Positions 44,551 through 52,907 of a stretch of DNA of 64,000 bases are shown here, in pieces. The stretch covers positions 124,001 through 188,000 of the forward strand of contig NZ_JAMBOB010000009.1 of assembly GCF_023715415.1 (NCBI RefSeq). The letters run 5' to 3'. Made by a program: the position numbers and the translations under genes. The notes under the pieces are model-generated. The model was not told the DNA's origin. It did not search any database and saw only the letters and a program-made list of their open reading frames with translations. This DNA is from Neobacillus niacini. Its GTDB lineage: Bacteria > Bacillota > Bacilli > Bacillales > Cytobacillaceae. The first letter of the stretch is position 1; the number at the start of each line of letters is the position of its first letter.

Positions 44551-44916
44551 GTGGGGGAGTTTTTCTTGAAGAGGGTTTATGAACCGTATGATGAGTCTGA
44601 TGGTTTTCGGATTTTGGTGGATCGATTGTGGCCTCGTGGCATCTCGAAGGAGGCTGCTAGGTTAACGGCTTGGCAGAAGGAGGTCGCTCCTAGTCCTGAG
44701 CTTCGTAAGTGGTTTTGCCACAAGCCTGAGTTGTTTGAGGAGTTTCGTGTTAAATACATAGAGGAATTACGTACGGATGAACAGAAGCGGAGGATTATGG
44801 ATGAATTAATTCAACTGACTTCTGAAGGGAACGTTACTCTCCTTTACGGTGCAAAAGATCCTGTATATAATCATGCGATTGTTTTACGAGAAGAGCTAAA
44901 CAGAATTATAGATTAA
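44551..44916 (+). CDS. DUF488 family protein
   Basis: This 121-residue protein has the family core RILVDRLWPRGISKE (about 21-35), ELRKWFCHKPELFEEF (about 50-65) and a C-terminal VTLLYGAKDPVYNHA segment. DUF488 proteins are widespread and uncharacterised. The GTG at 44551 gives the normal N terminus; a TTG at 44566 with GGGGGAG upstream is an alternative. The first 210 nt are G/T rich (about 65% of the plus strand), opposite to the gene before it. Confidence 0.85.
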   Translation: MGEFFLKRVYEPYDESDGFRILVDRLWPRGISKEAARLTAWQKEVAPSPELRKWFCHKPELFEEFRVKYIEELRTDEQKRRIMDELIQLTSEGNVTLLYGAKDPVYNHAIVLREELNRIID

Positions 44917-44927
44917 GTAAAAGCATA

Positions 44928-44968
44928 AAAGAGGAGCTCCGCGATAAAAAGGGGCTCCTCTTTTATTT
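44928..44968 (+). terminator. Terminator of the DUF488 gene
   Basis: AAAAGAGGAGC pairs with GCTCCTCTTTT around a 14-16 nt loop, followed by ATTT. Confidence 0.8.
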
Positions 44969-45053
44969 ATATATGCTTTATTTCTTAGAGGATTATTACA
45001 TAAATTTCTTGAATATGTAGGAGATATAAATAGTTTTTGGGGGTACATAGATT

Positions 45054-45431
45054 ATGAAATTTTATAACTTTAATAAAGAGAGTGGTAAACAGATTACAAA
45101 ATTTAATTCTGATTTTATTATGACTCGAATAATTCAAACAAATAGTGCTGCTTCTATTGGCTGTATGCATTTAGAGGAAAATGGCTTGATAGGTTATCAC
45201 CAAGCAGTTGGACCTCAACTATTGTTAATCATAAGTGGAGAAGGTTTGGTTAGTATTGATCGCAAAAAATATTTTAAAGTACAGCCTGGAGACGCTGTGT
45301 TTTGGGAAAAAGATGAGTGGCATGAAACGAAGACAACAAAAGGCTTAACGGCTATTGTCATTGAAAGTGGAGAACTAAATCCCTCATCCTTTATGCCAAA
45401 CATCATTCCGAACTCAAAAGGAGAAAGATAA
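45054..45431 (+). CDS. Cupin-domain protein
   Basis: This 125-residue single-domain cupin has LEENGLIGYHQAVGPQLLLI and a second motif FKVQPGDAVFWEKDEWHET. Cupins of this size bind a metal and a small ligand, or act as isomerases or oxygenases. GGGGG lies about 12 nt upstream of the ATG. A DJ-1/PfpI gene follows 2 nt after the stop, so the two are likely one operon. Function unknown. Confidence 0.8.
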   Translation: MKFYNFNKESGKQITKFNSDFIMTRIIQTNSAASIGCMHLEENGLIGYHQAVGPQLLLIISGEGLVSIDRKKYFKVQPGDAVFWEKDEWHETKTTKGLTAIVIESGELNPSSFMPNIIPNSKGER

Positions 45432-45433
45432 AT

Positions 45434-46000
45434 ATGAAACAAGCACTCTTATTAACTTATGATACTTTTGCTGATTTTGAAGTCATGATTTTATTAACAT
45501 GTATAGATTCAACGTACCAGATAAATTCTTTTACTGTTGAAAATGAGATAAGACCAATTCAGTCTTGTGCTGGATTTCAGGTTATTCCCCATTTAACGAT
45601 AGATCAAGTGAACCCTGAGGATTTTGATGTATTAATCATACCTGGCGGCAACCCAGCCCCTCTCCTTGATAACTCAGACCTAAAGAAAATAGTGCAGCAT
45701 TTTTATAGAAAAAAGAAACAAATTGCAGCAATTTGTGGAGGTCCTGCTATTTTAGGTGCAGCAGGCATACTAGAAGAAGTAAAATATACTGCTTCGTTAG
45801 ACACTGACGATCCTTTATACAGTCATGTATTAGTTCCAAGAAATCAGGTAAAAGAACATCTTGTTATTGATAAAAATGTAATTACATCGACGGGTTCGAA
45901 CTATTTAAATTTTGCTGAGGCTGTTCTCAGAAATATGGGTGTTTTTACAGATGATTTGAAAGACCCCCTTGCATATTTTCGGGTCCCATCAATGAGTTAA
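45434..46000 (+). CDS. DJ-1/PfpI family protein
   Basis: This 188-residue protein has a glutamine-amidotransferase-like fold. The nucleophile elbow is AAICGGPAIL (Cys about 96), preceded by VLIIPGGNPAPLL, as in DJ-1/PfpI proteins. Members act as chaperones, glyoxalases or isonitrile hydratases, and sequence alone does not tell which. AAAGGAG lies before the ATG. Paired with the cupin gene upstream. Confidence 0.85.
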   Translation: MKQALLLTYDTFADFEVMILLTCIDSTYQINSFTVENEIRPIQSCAGFQVIPHLTIDQVNPEDFDVLIIPGGNPAPLLDNSDLKKIVQHFYRKKKQIAAICGGPAILGAAGILEEVKYTASLDTDDPLYSHVLVPRNQVKEHLVIDKNVITSTGSNYLNFAEAVLRNMGVFTDDLKDPLAYFRVPSMS

Positions 46001-46066
46001 ATAATGAACTGCATACCAACTGGAGTTAATTCTTATTGATACTACATGAGTGAAGGTACCACTGGG

Positions 46067-46102
46067 AAAACTCCTAAATAAGTCAACACAACTGGGAGTT
46101 TT
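46067..46102 (+). other. Hairpin ahead of the SGNH hydrolase gene
   Basis: AAAACTCC (46067-46074) pairs with GGAGTTTT (46095-46102), followed by ATT. It resembles a terminator for the DJ-1 unit, but its right arm also contains the GGGAG ribosome binding site of the next gene, so it could affect translation. Confidence 0.5.
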
Positions 46103-46105
46103 ATT

Positions 46106-46828
46106 ATGAAAAATATTATCTTTTTACTCTGTATGATTCTGATACTGTTTGGTACCTATACCGGTATTCGTGGTTCTTCGGCTAGTACAAAGGTCATTAA
46201 TCTTGTAGCCCTAGGTGATTCCATCACACATGGAGTAGGGGACCCTACAAATGAGGGGTATATAGAAGGAGTTAAAGAAAAATTGGAGGAAGTACATAAA
46301 ACTCCTATCAAAGTGAGTAACTTCGCTATACCAAGGTATTCTACCGATAAAGTTCTCGAACAACTGCAGGATAAAAAAATCAACGCACAGATAAAAAAGG
46401 GTAAATATATCATTCTTTATATCGGAACGAATGATTTTAGAAAGAGTGCTAATTATCAATTTAACCCACTTGATGTAAAAAGAATAAATGATGGTAAAGT
46501 AAGATTCACTACCAACCTTACTAAAATTCTTGAAAGTATAAGAAAAAATAATTCTGCAGCTCCTATCTTTGTTCTAGGTTTATATCAACCCTATGTCGAA
46601 TACGCGAATCGAGAGGAAATTCTAAGCACGATAAAAGATTGGAACGATGAAATTGTCAAAGTGGCGGATCATTTTGATCAAACTTACTTTGTTGCCACCC
46701 TGGACCTATTTCAAGAGAAACCAAAAAGTACCTATTTCAGTGATTCCCTACATCCCAATCCGGCTGGATATCAACTAATCGCTGAGCGGGTGTCTGAAAC
46801 AGTATTAAAAGAACTTAGTTTAAACTAA
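46106..46828 (+). CDS. Secreted SGNH/GDSL-family hydrolase
   Basis: This 240-residue esterase or lipase has an N-terminal hydrophobic signal or anchor (KNIIFLLCMILILFGTYTG), block I VALGDSITHGVG with the catalytic Ser, block III YIGTNDFRKS, and block V DSLHPNPAGY with the Asp-His pair. It is probably exported. Family members hydrolyse acyl esters of lipids, sugars or spore germination substrates. The ribosome binding site lies in a hairpin. The SRPBCC gene follows 19 bp later. Confidence 0.85.
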   Translation: MKNIIFLLCMILILFGTYTGIRGSSASTKVINLVALGDSITHGVGDPTNEGYIEGVKEKLEEVHKTPIKVSNFAIPRYSTDKVLEQLQDKKINAQIKKGKYIILYIGTNDFRKSANYQFNPLDVKRINDGKVRFTTNLTKILESIRKNNSAAPIFVLGLYQPYVEYANREEILSTIKDWNDEIVKVADHFDQTYFVATLDLFQEKPKSTYFSDSLHPNPAGYQLIAERVSETVLKELSLN

Positions 46829-46847
46829 GGAAAAGGAGTGTATTACA

Positions 46848-47315
46848 ATGATAACACTAAACGAAAAACCCGTTGTAAAAGCAGAAATGCTCATTCGCAA
46901 ACCCGTTGAGGAAGTATATGAAGCTTTTATCAACCCTGAAATCACTACAAAGTTCTGGTTCACTAAAAGCAGCGGAAGATTGGAAGAGGGTAAAACGATT
47001 AGATGGGACTGGGAAATGTATGGTGTTGGGGATGAGTTATATGTTAAGAAATTAGAGCAAAACAAGGTAATTGGAATTGAATGGACCGACGGCACCCAGG
47101 TGGAGTGGATATTTACCCCCCGAACAGATAATCAAACCTTTGTCTCCATCACAAACTCAGGCTTTTCTGGCGATGGCGATGAAATGGTAAACCAAGCGGT
47201 TGATTCAATGGGAGGATACACAATGGTACTCTCTGGATTAAAGGCGTATCTAGAGCACAACATTCTATTAAATCTTGTAGCCGACAAGGCACCAGATGCG
47301 AATGTAAATTGGTAA
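46848..47315 (+). CDS. SRPBCC (AHSA1-like) domain protein
   Basis: This 155-residue START-fold protein starts MITLNEKPVVKAEMLIRKPV, then EVYEAFINPEITTKFWFTKS and IRWDWEMYGVGDELYV. It is a ligand-binding or stress protein of unknown substrate and has only general similarity to the SRPBCC protein at 18687. AAAAGGAG lies before the ATG, and a clear terminator follows. Confidence 0.85.
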   Translation: MITLNEKPVVKAEMLIRKPVEEVYEAFINPEITTKFWFTKSSGRLEEGKTIRWDWEMYGVGDELYVKKLEQNKVIGIEWTDGTQVEWIFTPRTDNQTFVSITNSGFSGDGDEMVNQAVDSMGGYTMVLSGLKAYLEHNILLNLVADKAPDANVNW

Positions 47316-47323
47316 TAGTAATA

Positions 47324-47358
47324 GGCAGCTAAATCTACATGGATTTAGTCTGCCGTTT
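47324..47358 (+). terminator. Terminator of the SGNH-SRPBCC unit
   Basis: GGCAG-CTAAATC pairs with GATTTAG-T-CTGCC (one bulge), followed by GTTTT. Confidence 0.8.
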
Positions 47359-47396
47359 TGACTTGATATGAGCAGAGTTAAAAGGGAGTACAGACA

Positions 47397-48257
47397 ATGG
47401 TGAACTATATTGAACGTATTAATCAGGTGTACCCTAGCCTTTCTATTAAGGATTGGCAGCTTAATGAAATTGGCCAAAATAATGATGTAGTAATTGTAAA
47501 TCGAACCATGGTATTCAGATTTCCGAAATACAAAAAGGGGATAGACAGTCTGAAAAAAGAGACTGTGATATTGGAAGCTATTAAGAATAAGGTATCCATT
47601 CCGATACCCAATCCTATCTATCAATCTTTTGAAAAATGGGAAGCAGGGAAGGTTTTTGTTGGCTATGAGTTAATCCAAGGGTCTCCACTATGGAAAAAAA
47701 GTTTCGCAAGTATTAAAAATGAAGAAGTGTTAAAAAGGCTAGCATCACAGCTTGTTACCTTCCTAATTGAAATACATTCAATTTCTAAAAAAACACTGCC
47801 ATTAGAGGAAACCAATCCCCGAGAAGAAATGGTCAACCTTTATCAAAGGATACAAAATGAACTGTATCCATTTATGAGGGAAGAATCACAACGACAAATT
47901 TCAACTTCTTTTGAAACCTTTCTAGATAGCAAAACATGCTTAAACTTAAACGCCACTTTGATCCATGGTGACTTTGGGGCCACCAATATTTTATGGAATC
48001 CTTATACCTATAATATATCGGGGATTATTGATTTTGGCGGCAGTGATATAGGTGACCCCGCCTATGATTTTGCAGGAATCCTATCCAGTTACGGGGAAGA
48101 TTTTTTTAATAGGTGTTTGAATTTGTATCCAAATAGAACCGAAATAGCTGAACGAGTGAGGTTTTATAGAAGTACATTTGCGTTACAAGAAGCCGTACAT
48201 GGTGTGGAAAATGACGATATAGAAGCATTTGAAAATGGTATAAAAGCATATAGATAA
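47397..48257 (+). CDS. Aminoglycoside phosphotransferase-family kinase
   Basis: This 286-residue APH-fold small-molecule kinase has TLIHGDFGATNILWN (catalytic HGDxxxxN, about 196-208) and GIIDFGGSDIGDPAYDFAG (metal-binding DFG-like Asp, about 218-235). The family includes aminoglycoside kinases, choline and homoserine kinases and many with unknown substrates, so resistance should not be assumed. AAAGGGAG lies before the ATG. It is followed 24 bp later by the peptidase E-like gene. Confidence 0.82.
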   Translation: MVNYIERINQVYPSLSIKDWQLNEIGQNNDVVIVNRTMVFRFPKYKKGIDSLKKETVILEAIKNKVSIPIPNPIYQSFEKWEAGKVFVGYELIQGSPLWKKSFASIKNEEVLKRLASQLVTFLIEIHSISKKTLPLEETNPREEMVNLYQRIQNELYPFMREESQRQISTSFETFLDSKTCLNLNATLIHGDFGATNILWNPYTYNISGIIDFGGSDIGDPAYDFAGILSSYGEDFFNRCLNLYPNRTEIAERVRFYRSTFALQEAVHGVENDDIEAFENGIKAYR

Positions 48258-48281
48258 AAGTCTAAATTGGAGGAGAGACAT

Positions 48282-49010
48282 ATGAGGCAAATTATCGCTC
48301 TTGGCGGCGGAGGTTTCTCGATGGAACCAGAGAATACATTATTGGACTCTTATATTCTTAAGCAATCAGGTAAAGAAAACCCAAAAATTTGTTTTATTCC
48401 CACTGCGAGTGGAGATTCAGAGGATTATATTCAAAAGTTTTATAGTTTTTTCAAAAACCAAAACTGCAGCCCATCACATCTATCATTATTCAGACCGCCG
48501 ACCAGGGATTTGGAGAGTTTTATTTTGGAGAAGGATATTATTTATGTTGGCGGCGGAAACACAAAGAATCTGTTAGCATTGTGGAAGGATTGGGGATTAG
48601 ACACTATTTTGAGAAAAGCTTGGAATCAAGGAATCCTTTTAGCGGGGATTAGTGCGGGTTCCATTTGTTGGTTCGAGGAAGGTGTAACGGACTCCTATGG
48701 CGAAGGACTTGAGCCACTCAAATGTTTGGGTTTCTTAAAAGGCAGCAATTGTCCACATTATGATGGGGAAGCAGAACGAAGACCGGCTTACCAGAATCTA
48801 ATTGGCACAAAGAAAATACAGGCAGGAATTGCAGCAGATGATGGTGTTGCTATTCATTACATTGATCAAGAAATAAGTAACATTGTCAGCTCTAGACCAA
48901 CCAGCAAGGCGTATCGTGTTTCCTACGAAAAAAAAGTGGTAGAAACCGAACTTCAAACAACGTTCTTAAATTCTTATAAATTTGTCTCCAATAGAAACAT
49001 GTTCATATAG
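48282..49010 (+). CDS. Peptidase E (S51 family)-like protein
   Basis: This 242-residue protein has the S51 nucleophile motif LLAGISAGSICWF (Ser about 125), preceded by IYVGGGNTKNLLALW and followed by LGFLKGSNCPHYDGEAER. S51 peptidases such as PepE cleave N-terminal Asp dipeptides, while relatives include cyanophycinase. GGAGGAGAG lies 4 nt before the chosen ATG at 48282. It is probably cotranscribed with the APH kinase gene. Confidence 0.85.
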   Translation: MRQIIALGGGGFSMEPENTLLDSYILKQSGKENPKICFIPTASGDSEDYIQKFYSFFKNQNCSPSHLSLFRPPTRDLESFILEKDIIYVGGGNTKNLLALWKDWGLDTILRKAWNQGILLAGISAGSICWFEEGVTDSYGEGLEPLKCLGFLKGSNCPHYDGEAERRPAYQNLIGTKKIQAGIAADDGVAIHYIDQEISNIVSSRPTSKAYRVSYEKKVVETELQTTFLNSYKFVSNRNMFI

Positions 49011-49142
49011 TTCTTAATGCTTACTTTTATACTTTCCTCTGATAAAGAAATAAAGAAAAAATAGGTATAATTCCCTATCCTTTTATGCATTATAAAAGAT
49101 GTTGCTAGCCCAACATACATATATAAATAGGAGGGAAACAAA

Positions 49143-49277
49143 ATGACCAATAAAAATAACAATCGTAACCAGCCTCATACTGGTGGAAGCAAGGCTGATA
49201 CGGAATTTGGTGCAGAACAAGGATTAAGTAAGAAAGCAAGAAAACAAGCTGCAAGAGATAATAAAAAGAACTCTTAA
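49143..49277 (+). CDS. Small basic 44-residue protein, possibly spore-associated
   Basis: The frame reads MTNKNNNRNQPHTGGSKADT, then EFGAEQGLSKKARKQAARDN, ending KKNS. TAGGAGGG lies 8 nt before the ATG, and a strong terminator follows about 75 bp later. The product is very hydrophilic, Lys/Asn rich and probably unstructured. It resembles the small, acid-soluble or other tiny proteins that Bacillus packs in spores, but I cannot name the family. It is too short for many gene finders. Confidence 0.65.
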   Translation: MTNKNNNRNQPHTGGSKADTEFGAEQGLSKKARKQAARDNKKNS

Positions 49278-49352
49278 TTTAAAGTGGAAAACGCATTATA
49301 TGGGTAACAGATTTTGTTTCCGAGTACAAAATATTAATAATCATTAGGAGAA

Positions 49353-49387
49353 GGACATCAAATTGCAACAGTTTGATGTCCTTTTTG
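49353..49387 (+). terminator. Terminator downstream of the 44-residue protein gene
   Basis: GGACATCAAA (49353-49362) pairs with TTTGATGTCC (49372-49381), followed by TTTTT. Confidence 0.88.
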
Positions 49388-49458
49388 GTTGTGATTCAGG
49401 AAGGATTACCCGCTTTTTTGTTGATTTCCTTATAAGCAAACGGGACAGTTTAGCCAAA

Positions 49459-49486
49459 AAAAGAGATGTTAATTTTACAACATCTC
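49459..49486 (-). terminator. Terminator of the NAD(P)-binding protein gene (minus strand)
   Basis: GAGATGTT (49463-49470) pairs with AACATCTC (49479-49486). The A-run on the plus strand left of it gives TTTTTTT on the minus strand. It lies about 65 bp after the minus-strand stop at 49552. Confidence 0.8.
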
Positions 49487-49551
49487 CTTTACTTATTATT
49501 CCGTTTTATTTTTAGACCCTCATTCCTATTTTTAGATATTAAGGATTATTA

Positions 49552-50172
49552 TTAGTAGGCAATACCTACACGTGATTTTATATAATCGTTTGTTTTTATC
49601 TGTCTAAATGTAAATTCCGCTGTATCCTGCACAGAAATTTCAACTCCACCCTCTGGCAAAAAATCACTGTCCACACGATATTTTCCTAAACTTTCTCCAT
49701 CAGGCAAATATGTAGGACAGACAATAGTCCATTCGAGTGTTGATTGTTTAAGCCTATCGTAAACTTTATGATGTTCTTTCGCAGCATGGGTTGACTTGCG
49801 CTTTGATTCGCTTGATTGATAACGCAGAGAATTTGGCGTGGTTCTACTTTGTAGGATACCTGCAGTTCCTATAGTTATTATTCGATTAATACTTTCGCTT
49901 TCCATAGCCTCGATAATAAGTGGCATACTTTCTGATAGAGTAGTTGTGCCATCAGTATTTAGTGCACTAATAACTACATCAATCCCAAGCATTGCACGTA
50001 CGATATCATCTTTATTTAAAACATTCCCTTGAATAATGGTTAAATTTTCATTATTTATTTGAATCTTCTCTGGAGTGCGAACTAATACAGTAACCTGATG
50101 TCTGTCATGAAGGGCATAAGTAACTATTTGACTTCCAACTCGTCCAGTTGCACCTAAAATTAAAATATTCAT
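49552..50172 (-). CDS. NAD(P)-binding atypical SDR (NmrA/YwnB-like)
   Basis: This 206-residue atypical short-chain dehydrogenase has the N-terminal dinucleotide motif ILILGATGRVGSQIV, VTVLVRTPEKI and a central VVISALNTDGTTTLSESM. The YxxxK catalytic pair is not obvious, as in NmrA-like and SDR_a5 proteins that bind NAD(P)H as sensors or reduce small molecules. The start at 50172 follows AAAGGAGG. It is monocistronic. Substrate unknown. Confidence 0.8.
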   Translation of the reverse strand: MNILILGATGRVGSQIVTYALHDRHQVTVLVRTPEKIQINNENLTIIQGNVLNKDDIVRAMLGIDVVISALNTDGTTTLSESMPLIIEAMESESINRIITIGTAGILQSRTTPNSLRYQSSESKRKSTHAAKEHHKVYDRLKQSTLEWTIVCPTYLPDGESLGKYRVDSDFLPEGGVEISVQDTAEFTFRQIKTNDYIKSRVGIAY

Positions 50173-50339
50173 AAAAATGAGCCTCCTTTTGCAAATACTA
50201 CTATTTTACTATAAAAATTATATTATTGTCTTCTTCAACTATCGGGTGCTTTCCTTAAAAAATTGGCTGCAAAAACAGCAGTCTTTTTCTTATTCGATTA
50301 ACGAGGTGCGACTAGTAAAACAAGAAATAATAATAAATA

Positions 50340-50381
50340 CACAAAAGAAACACCGTGCTAATTACGGTGTCTTTTTGTGTG
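50340..50381. terminator. Hairpin between the NAD(P)-binding protein and hemolysin III genes
   Basis: ACACCGT and ACGGTGT pair around a 7-nt loop, extended by the A/T-rich flanks AAAAGAA and CTTTTTGTG. It is symmetrical enough to act on either strand. It may terminate the minus-strand hemolysin III transcript that ends at 50463. The remaining sequence from 50173 to 50339 shows no supported feature. Confidence 0.6.
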
Positions 50382-50462
50382 CAATTTAACCTTTATTTCC
50401 AAACTATTTAAGTTTTGTACTTCAAAACAAAATCCGTTACGTCCAATTGGCGATTTTCTATT

Positions 50463-51110
50463 TCATATAACAAAGTAAAACACGCATAAGAAGTGTGACA
50501 AACTCCCAAGCATGATAAAGATGTGGAAGATCTCATGAAAGCCCATGAATTTGGATTGAAGAAATTTTGGCTTTGCCCCATAAATAACTCCACCGATTGT
50601 ATAAAAAATACCTCCGAGTATTAATAAAAATAGCCCCAACCTATCCATGCTTCCTGCTAATGGCGAGAACACAAACACAATCATCCAGCCCATAACAAGA
50701 TACAAGGCAGTAGAAATCCAACGCGGACAATTAAACCAGACCATCTTAAAAACAACCCCGCTTAAAGCCACCGCTGCAATAATCGAAAATAGAATATTGC
50801 CAGTCGTTCCATTTAAACTGATAAAGCAAAAAGGCGTATAGGTCCCGGCAATTAAAATAAAAATCATCGAATGATCTAAACGCCTTAAAAAGGCAATCAC
50901 ATGATCTCTAGCTATTACCATATGGTAGGTGGCAGAAGCAGAATAGAGAAGTATCATGCTGACTCCGAAAATGATGACGGCAGTAATAGCCATCTTTGAT
51001 GAGGTCGTACTCGAAACTTTGATTACCATTGCAAGAAGCCCTACAAACGATAACAGCGCTCCAGTTAAATGAGTTAGTCCATTAATTGGTTCCCGAATAA
51101 AATTGCTCAT
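50463..51110 (-). CDS. Hemolysin III / PAQR-family membrane protein
   Basis: This 215-residue protein has seven hydrophobic helices and the family's metal-site residues: SASATYHMV (about 58), RRLDHSMIFILIAGTYTP (about 75-92) and HEIFHIFIMLGSLSHF near the C terminus. Members are distant relatives of adiponectin receptors, and hemolytic activity is not established for most. The start lies after AGGAGG on the minus strand. A 28-codon fragment of a second copy of this gene is found at 59396-59482. Confidence 0.9.
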   Translation of the reverse strand: MSNFIREPINGLTHLTGALLSFVGLLAMVIKVSSTTSSKMAITAVIIFGVSMILLYSASATYHMVIARDHVIAFLRRLDHSMIFILIAGTYTPFCFISLNGTTGNILFSIIAAVALSGVVFKMVWFNCPRWISTALYLVMGWMIVFVFSPLAGSMDRLGLFLLILGGIFYTIGGVIYGAKPKFLQSKFMGFHEIFHIFIMLGSLSHFLCVFYFVI

Positions 51111-51242
51111 ATAATACCTCCTAATTACATGATGTAGTTTTTATAACTACTTATAATAATACTCGTAATACAATACCTAGTCAATGTGGAAATGTTACGA
51201 TATAATGTTATTCAGATACTATTTGGAAAGAGGTTTATTAGT

Positions 51243-51833
51243 ATGGAAAAAATCCGTGAAATTATTGAACAGCTTGGTCTTCATAGCAACTTGACACTAG
51301 ATGAAATTCCGAATATTGATTTATATATGGACCAAGTCATTCAGTTATTTGAAAACAAATTTAGAGATTCAAAGCGAAATGATGAGGAAAAGGTTCTTAC
51401 CAAAACGATGATTAATAATTATGCAAAAGGAAAGCTAATCTTTCCAATAAAAAACAAGAAGTACTCAAAAGAGCATTTGATTTTGATGAGTTTAATTTAT
51501 CAGTTAAAAGGGGCTCTTTCAATTAACGATATTCAGACAACACTGGATGGGTTAAATAAAAGGATTATAAAAGAAGATATCGAGTTAGAATCTTTCTACA
51601 ATAGTTATTTAAACCTATCACAAAAAAATGTGGCTGACTTTAATGAGGATATAAATGAGCGGGTAATGGATGTTAATGAAGAAGTATCAAAAATGGAAGA
51701 CCAAAACGCTCCCTACCTTGAACAAGTACTTATGATTTCTTCACTTGTACATATGAGTAATTTGTATCGAAAGGTAGCAGAAAAGCTGGTAGACGAAATC
51801 GTTATAGAAAAGGACGGAAAGCGGCACCGTTGA
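51243..51833 (+). CDS. DUF1836 family protein
   Basis: This 196-residue protein starts MEKIREIIEQLGLHSNLTLD and contains a MerR-like helix-turn-helix region (VLTKTMINNYAKGKLIFPIK, about 55-75) and SKEHLILMSLIYQLKGALS, as in DUF1836. The ATG at 51243 with GAAAGAGG upstream is preferred over an in-frame start at 51186. It is divergent from hemolysin III. The region between has an inverted repeat, GTAGTT-TTTAT-AACTAC (51135-51150), that could be an operator. Function unknown. Confidence 0.8.
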   Translation: MEKIREIIEQLGLHSNLTLDEIPNIDLYMDQVIQLFENKFRDSKRNDEEKVLTKTMINNYAKGKLIFPIKNKKYSKEHLILMSLIYQLKGALSINDIQTTLDGLNKRIIKEDIELESFYNSYLNLSQKNVADFNEDINERVMDVNEEVSKMEDQNAPYLEQVLMISSLVHMSNLYRKVAEKLVDEIVIEKDGKRHR

Positions 51834-51863
51834 TTGACAGTATTAAATCAGCGGTGCCACTTT
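51823..51863 (+). terminator. Terminator of the DUF1836 gene
   Basis: GGCACCGTTGATT (51823-51835) pairs with AATCAGCGGTGCC (51846-51858, one G-T pair), then ACTTTAAT. The left arm overlaps the end of the coding region. Confidence 0.75.
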
Positions 51864-51918
51864 AATGAATTTTGTTGTTGGATATTTTTTTCAAAATTTA
51901 TAAAAATGGTGAAAATTA

Positions 51919-51947
51919 TTTACAGGAAAATTTAGTTATGTTATATT
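51919..51947 (+). promoter_or_regulatory. Promoter of the sialic-acid operon
   Basis: TTTACA (51919-51924) and TATATT (51942-51947) are separated by 17 bp, about 50 bp before nanA. The cre site begins 5 bp after the -10 box. Confidence 0.7.
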
Positions 51948-51952
51948 TAACT

Positions 51953-51966
51953 TGTAAACGTTACCA
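51953..51966 (+). promoter_or_regulatory. cre (CcpA) site of the sialic-acid operon
   Basis: TGTAAACGTTACCA fits the relaxed cre consensus TGNAANCGNWNNCA at all fixed positions and covers the expected transcription start. Glucose repression of sialic-acid use is expected. Confidence 0.8.
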
Positions 51967-51995
51967 TTAAAATTCATTCCAGGTGGGGAAGAAAA

Positions 51996-52907
51996 ATGAA
52001 ATTAGATAAATTTAAAGGGATTATTCCTGCATTTTATGCTTGCTATGATGATTTAGGAGAAATTTCGGAGGACAGAACAAAAGACCTTTGTAATTATCTG
52101 TATGAAAAAGGGGTAAAAGGTTTATACGTAGGAGGCAGTTCGGGCGAATGTATTTACCAAAACCTTGAGGAGAGAAAAGCGACATTAAAATATGTTTCAG
52201 AAACACTAAAAGGGAAACTTACTTTAATTGCTCACGTTGGTGCACCATCAACTAGAGAAAGTAGAATTTTAGCGAAATATGCCGAGGAGCTGGGCTATGA
52301 TGCATTATCAGCTATTCCGCCAATCTATTTTAAGCTTCCTGAAAGCTCCATCTATAAGTATTGGACGGAGATTATAGAATCAACTGAACTTCCGTTTATT
52401 ATTTATAACATCCCGCAAACCACAGGATACAATCTGTCTATTAATCTATTTAAGAAACTACTAGACAATAAAAAAGTAATTGGAGTTAAAAATTCCTCTA
52501 TGCCTGTAATGGATATTGAACGCTTTAAAGCTGCAGGCGGCGAAGATTTTATCGTATTTAATGGTCCTGATGAACAATATGTTTCTGGAAGAATAATTGG
52601 TGCTGATAGCGGAATCGGTGGTACCTATGCATCAATGCCAGAGCTATTCCTAAAAGCAGAAGAGTTTGTCGCTTCTGGAAATTTTGAACAAGCAGGAAAA
52701 ATCCAAAGAGATATTAACGATATCATTATTGCTTTATGTTCACTTAATGGAAGTATGTACTCTGTAATTAAGGAAATCTTACAATTACGAGGAGTAAATG
52801 TTGGAAGTGTTAGAGGTCCACTAGAGCCAGTACACGGTGAAGATTTAAACAAGATTGAGGGAATTAAAAAGTTAATTGATTCGGCCATTCATAAATATGG
52901 AAGGTAA
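51996..52907 (+). CDS. nanA: N-acetylneuraminate lyase
   Basis: This 303-residue member of the DHDPS/NAL aldolase family cleaves N-acetylneuraminate to N-acetylmannosamine and pyruvate. The Schiff-base Lys165 (IGVKNSS) and Tyr137 (FIIYNIP) fall at the same positions as in E. coli NanA, and the carboxylate-binding loop is GGSSGECIYQN (about 47). AGGTGGGGAAG lies before the ATG. It is the first gene of an eight-gene operon and overlaps the SGNH gene by 1 nt. Confidence 0.95.
   Translation: MKLDKFKGIIPAFYACYDDLGEISEDRTKDLCNYLYEKGVKGLYVGGSSGECIYQNLEERKATLKYVSETLKGKLTLIAHVGAPSTRESRILAKYAEELGYDALSAIPPIYFKLPESSIYKYWTEIIESTELPFIIYNIPQTTGYNLSINLFKKLLDNKKVIGVKNSSMPVMDIERFKAAGGEDFIVFNGPDEQYVSGRIIGADSGIGGTYASMPELFLKAEEFVASGNFEQAGKIQRDINDIIIALCSLNGSMYSVIKEILQLRGVNVGSVRGPLEPVHGEDLNKIEGIKKLIDSAIHKYGR

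Noticed and set aside
47397..48257. Aminoglycoside resistance gene
   Set aside because: Only the general APH-fold motifs are seen; this family includes many housekeeping kinases, so resistance is not supported.
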